From assembly GCA_030655315.1 (NCBI GenBank), contig JAURVT010000029.1, forward strand, positions 1 to 64,000: a DNA stretch of 64,000 nt, given 5' to 3'. A model generated the notes under the pieces. It ran no database searches. It was not told the DNA's origin and was given only the letters and a program-made list of their open reading frames with translations. A program made the translations under genes and the position numbers. Each line of letters starts with the position of its first letter. The stretch's first letter is position 1. This stretch comes from Nocardioidaceae bacterium. GTDB lineage: Bacteria > Actinomycetota > Actinomycetes > Propionibacteriales > Nocardioidaceae. Shown here one piece after another: positions 63,950 through 64,000 of this stretch.

Positions 63950-64000
63950 GCAGCTGGACTCAGGCTGGGCCCAGCAGCTGGCGAGCGCCGTCGCTCGTCG

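Overview
The window is very GC-rich and densely coded, with many GTG starts, 4-base ATGA/GTGA overlaps and hairpin terminators without T-tracts. A FAS-II operon led by a FasR-type regulator, a homodimeric AceE, IdeR/DtxR-like boxes, DUF3052/DUF3145 proteins and an Rv2578c-type radical SAM protein point to an actinobacterium, most likely Nocardioidaceae (Aeromicrobium/Nocardioides-like). The family-level assignment is inference from gene content.

Left end (1-1516): the tail of an HNH endonuclease, a PIG-L deacetylase and a tRNA(CAU). The tRNA 3' half is the left attachment site of a 9.3-kb integrated element (1474-10809) bounded by a 44-bp exact direct repeat. The element has a tyrosine recombinase at each end. 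A rightward early operon encodes small proteins and a RepA-type AAA ATPase, followed by an array of GGTCCCA/TGGGACC heptamers that looks like an iteron origin. Next come a zinc-ribbon-like protein, an HTH protein and a protein with the layout of an HK97-fold major capsid protein. A leftward operon carries the second recombinase and three unknown genes. I see no terminase, portal, protease or tail gene and no conjugation gene, so the element looks like a capsid-encoding phage satellite. This is the most novel part of the window.

Sugar and oxidation region (10819-25305): two small host genes; MFS transporter, GH31 glycosidase, metallophosphoesterase and ParB-like protein on the plus strand; a sugar ABC importer (ATPase, two permeases, binding lipoprotein) on the minus strand; an acetyltransferase; and a three-subunit molybdenum hydroxylase operon closed by a strong terminator.

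Iron and lipid region (25319-39851): efeO-efeB-vanZ converge on efeU, and each unit has an IdeR-like box. After DUF3145 and a large intergenic inverted repeat comes the minus-strand operon fasR-fabD-fabH-acpP-fabF-carboxyltransferase, which makes and elongates malonyl-ACP. FabD carries a fused biotinyl-like domain that lacks the modifiable lysine. A hydrolase and a PAP2 membrane enzyme follow.

Central metabolism and housekeeping (39875-56701): aceE, DUF3052, an acyl-CoA synthetase, a peroxiredoxin, tRNA-Val, a dehalogenase-like hydrolase, a ferritin-like Tat protein, a radical SAM protein, the NIF3 / zinc-ribbon / RNase H-phosphatase operon, yaaA, an ArsB-like transporter, an RNB exoribonuclease, a GDT1-type transporter and RNase P RNA.

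Right end (56810-64000): a cluster resembling the mycobacterial dormancy regulon. It holds a DevS/DosS-like GAF kinase, a DevR-like regulator, universal stress proteins, a pyridoxamine-oxidase-like protein, a VIT1/CCC1 transporter, DUF4389 and a good DosR-type box.
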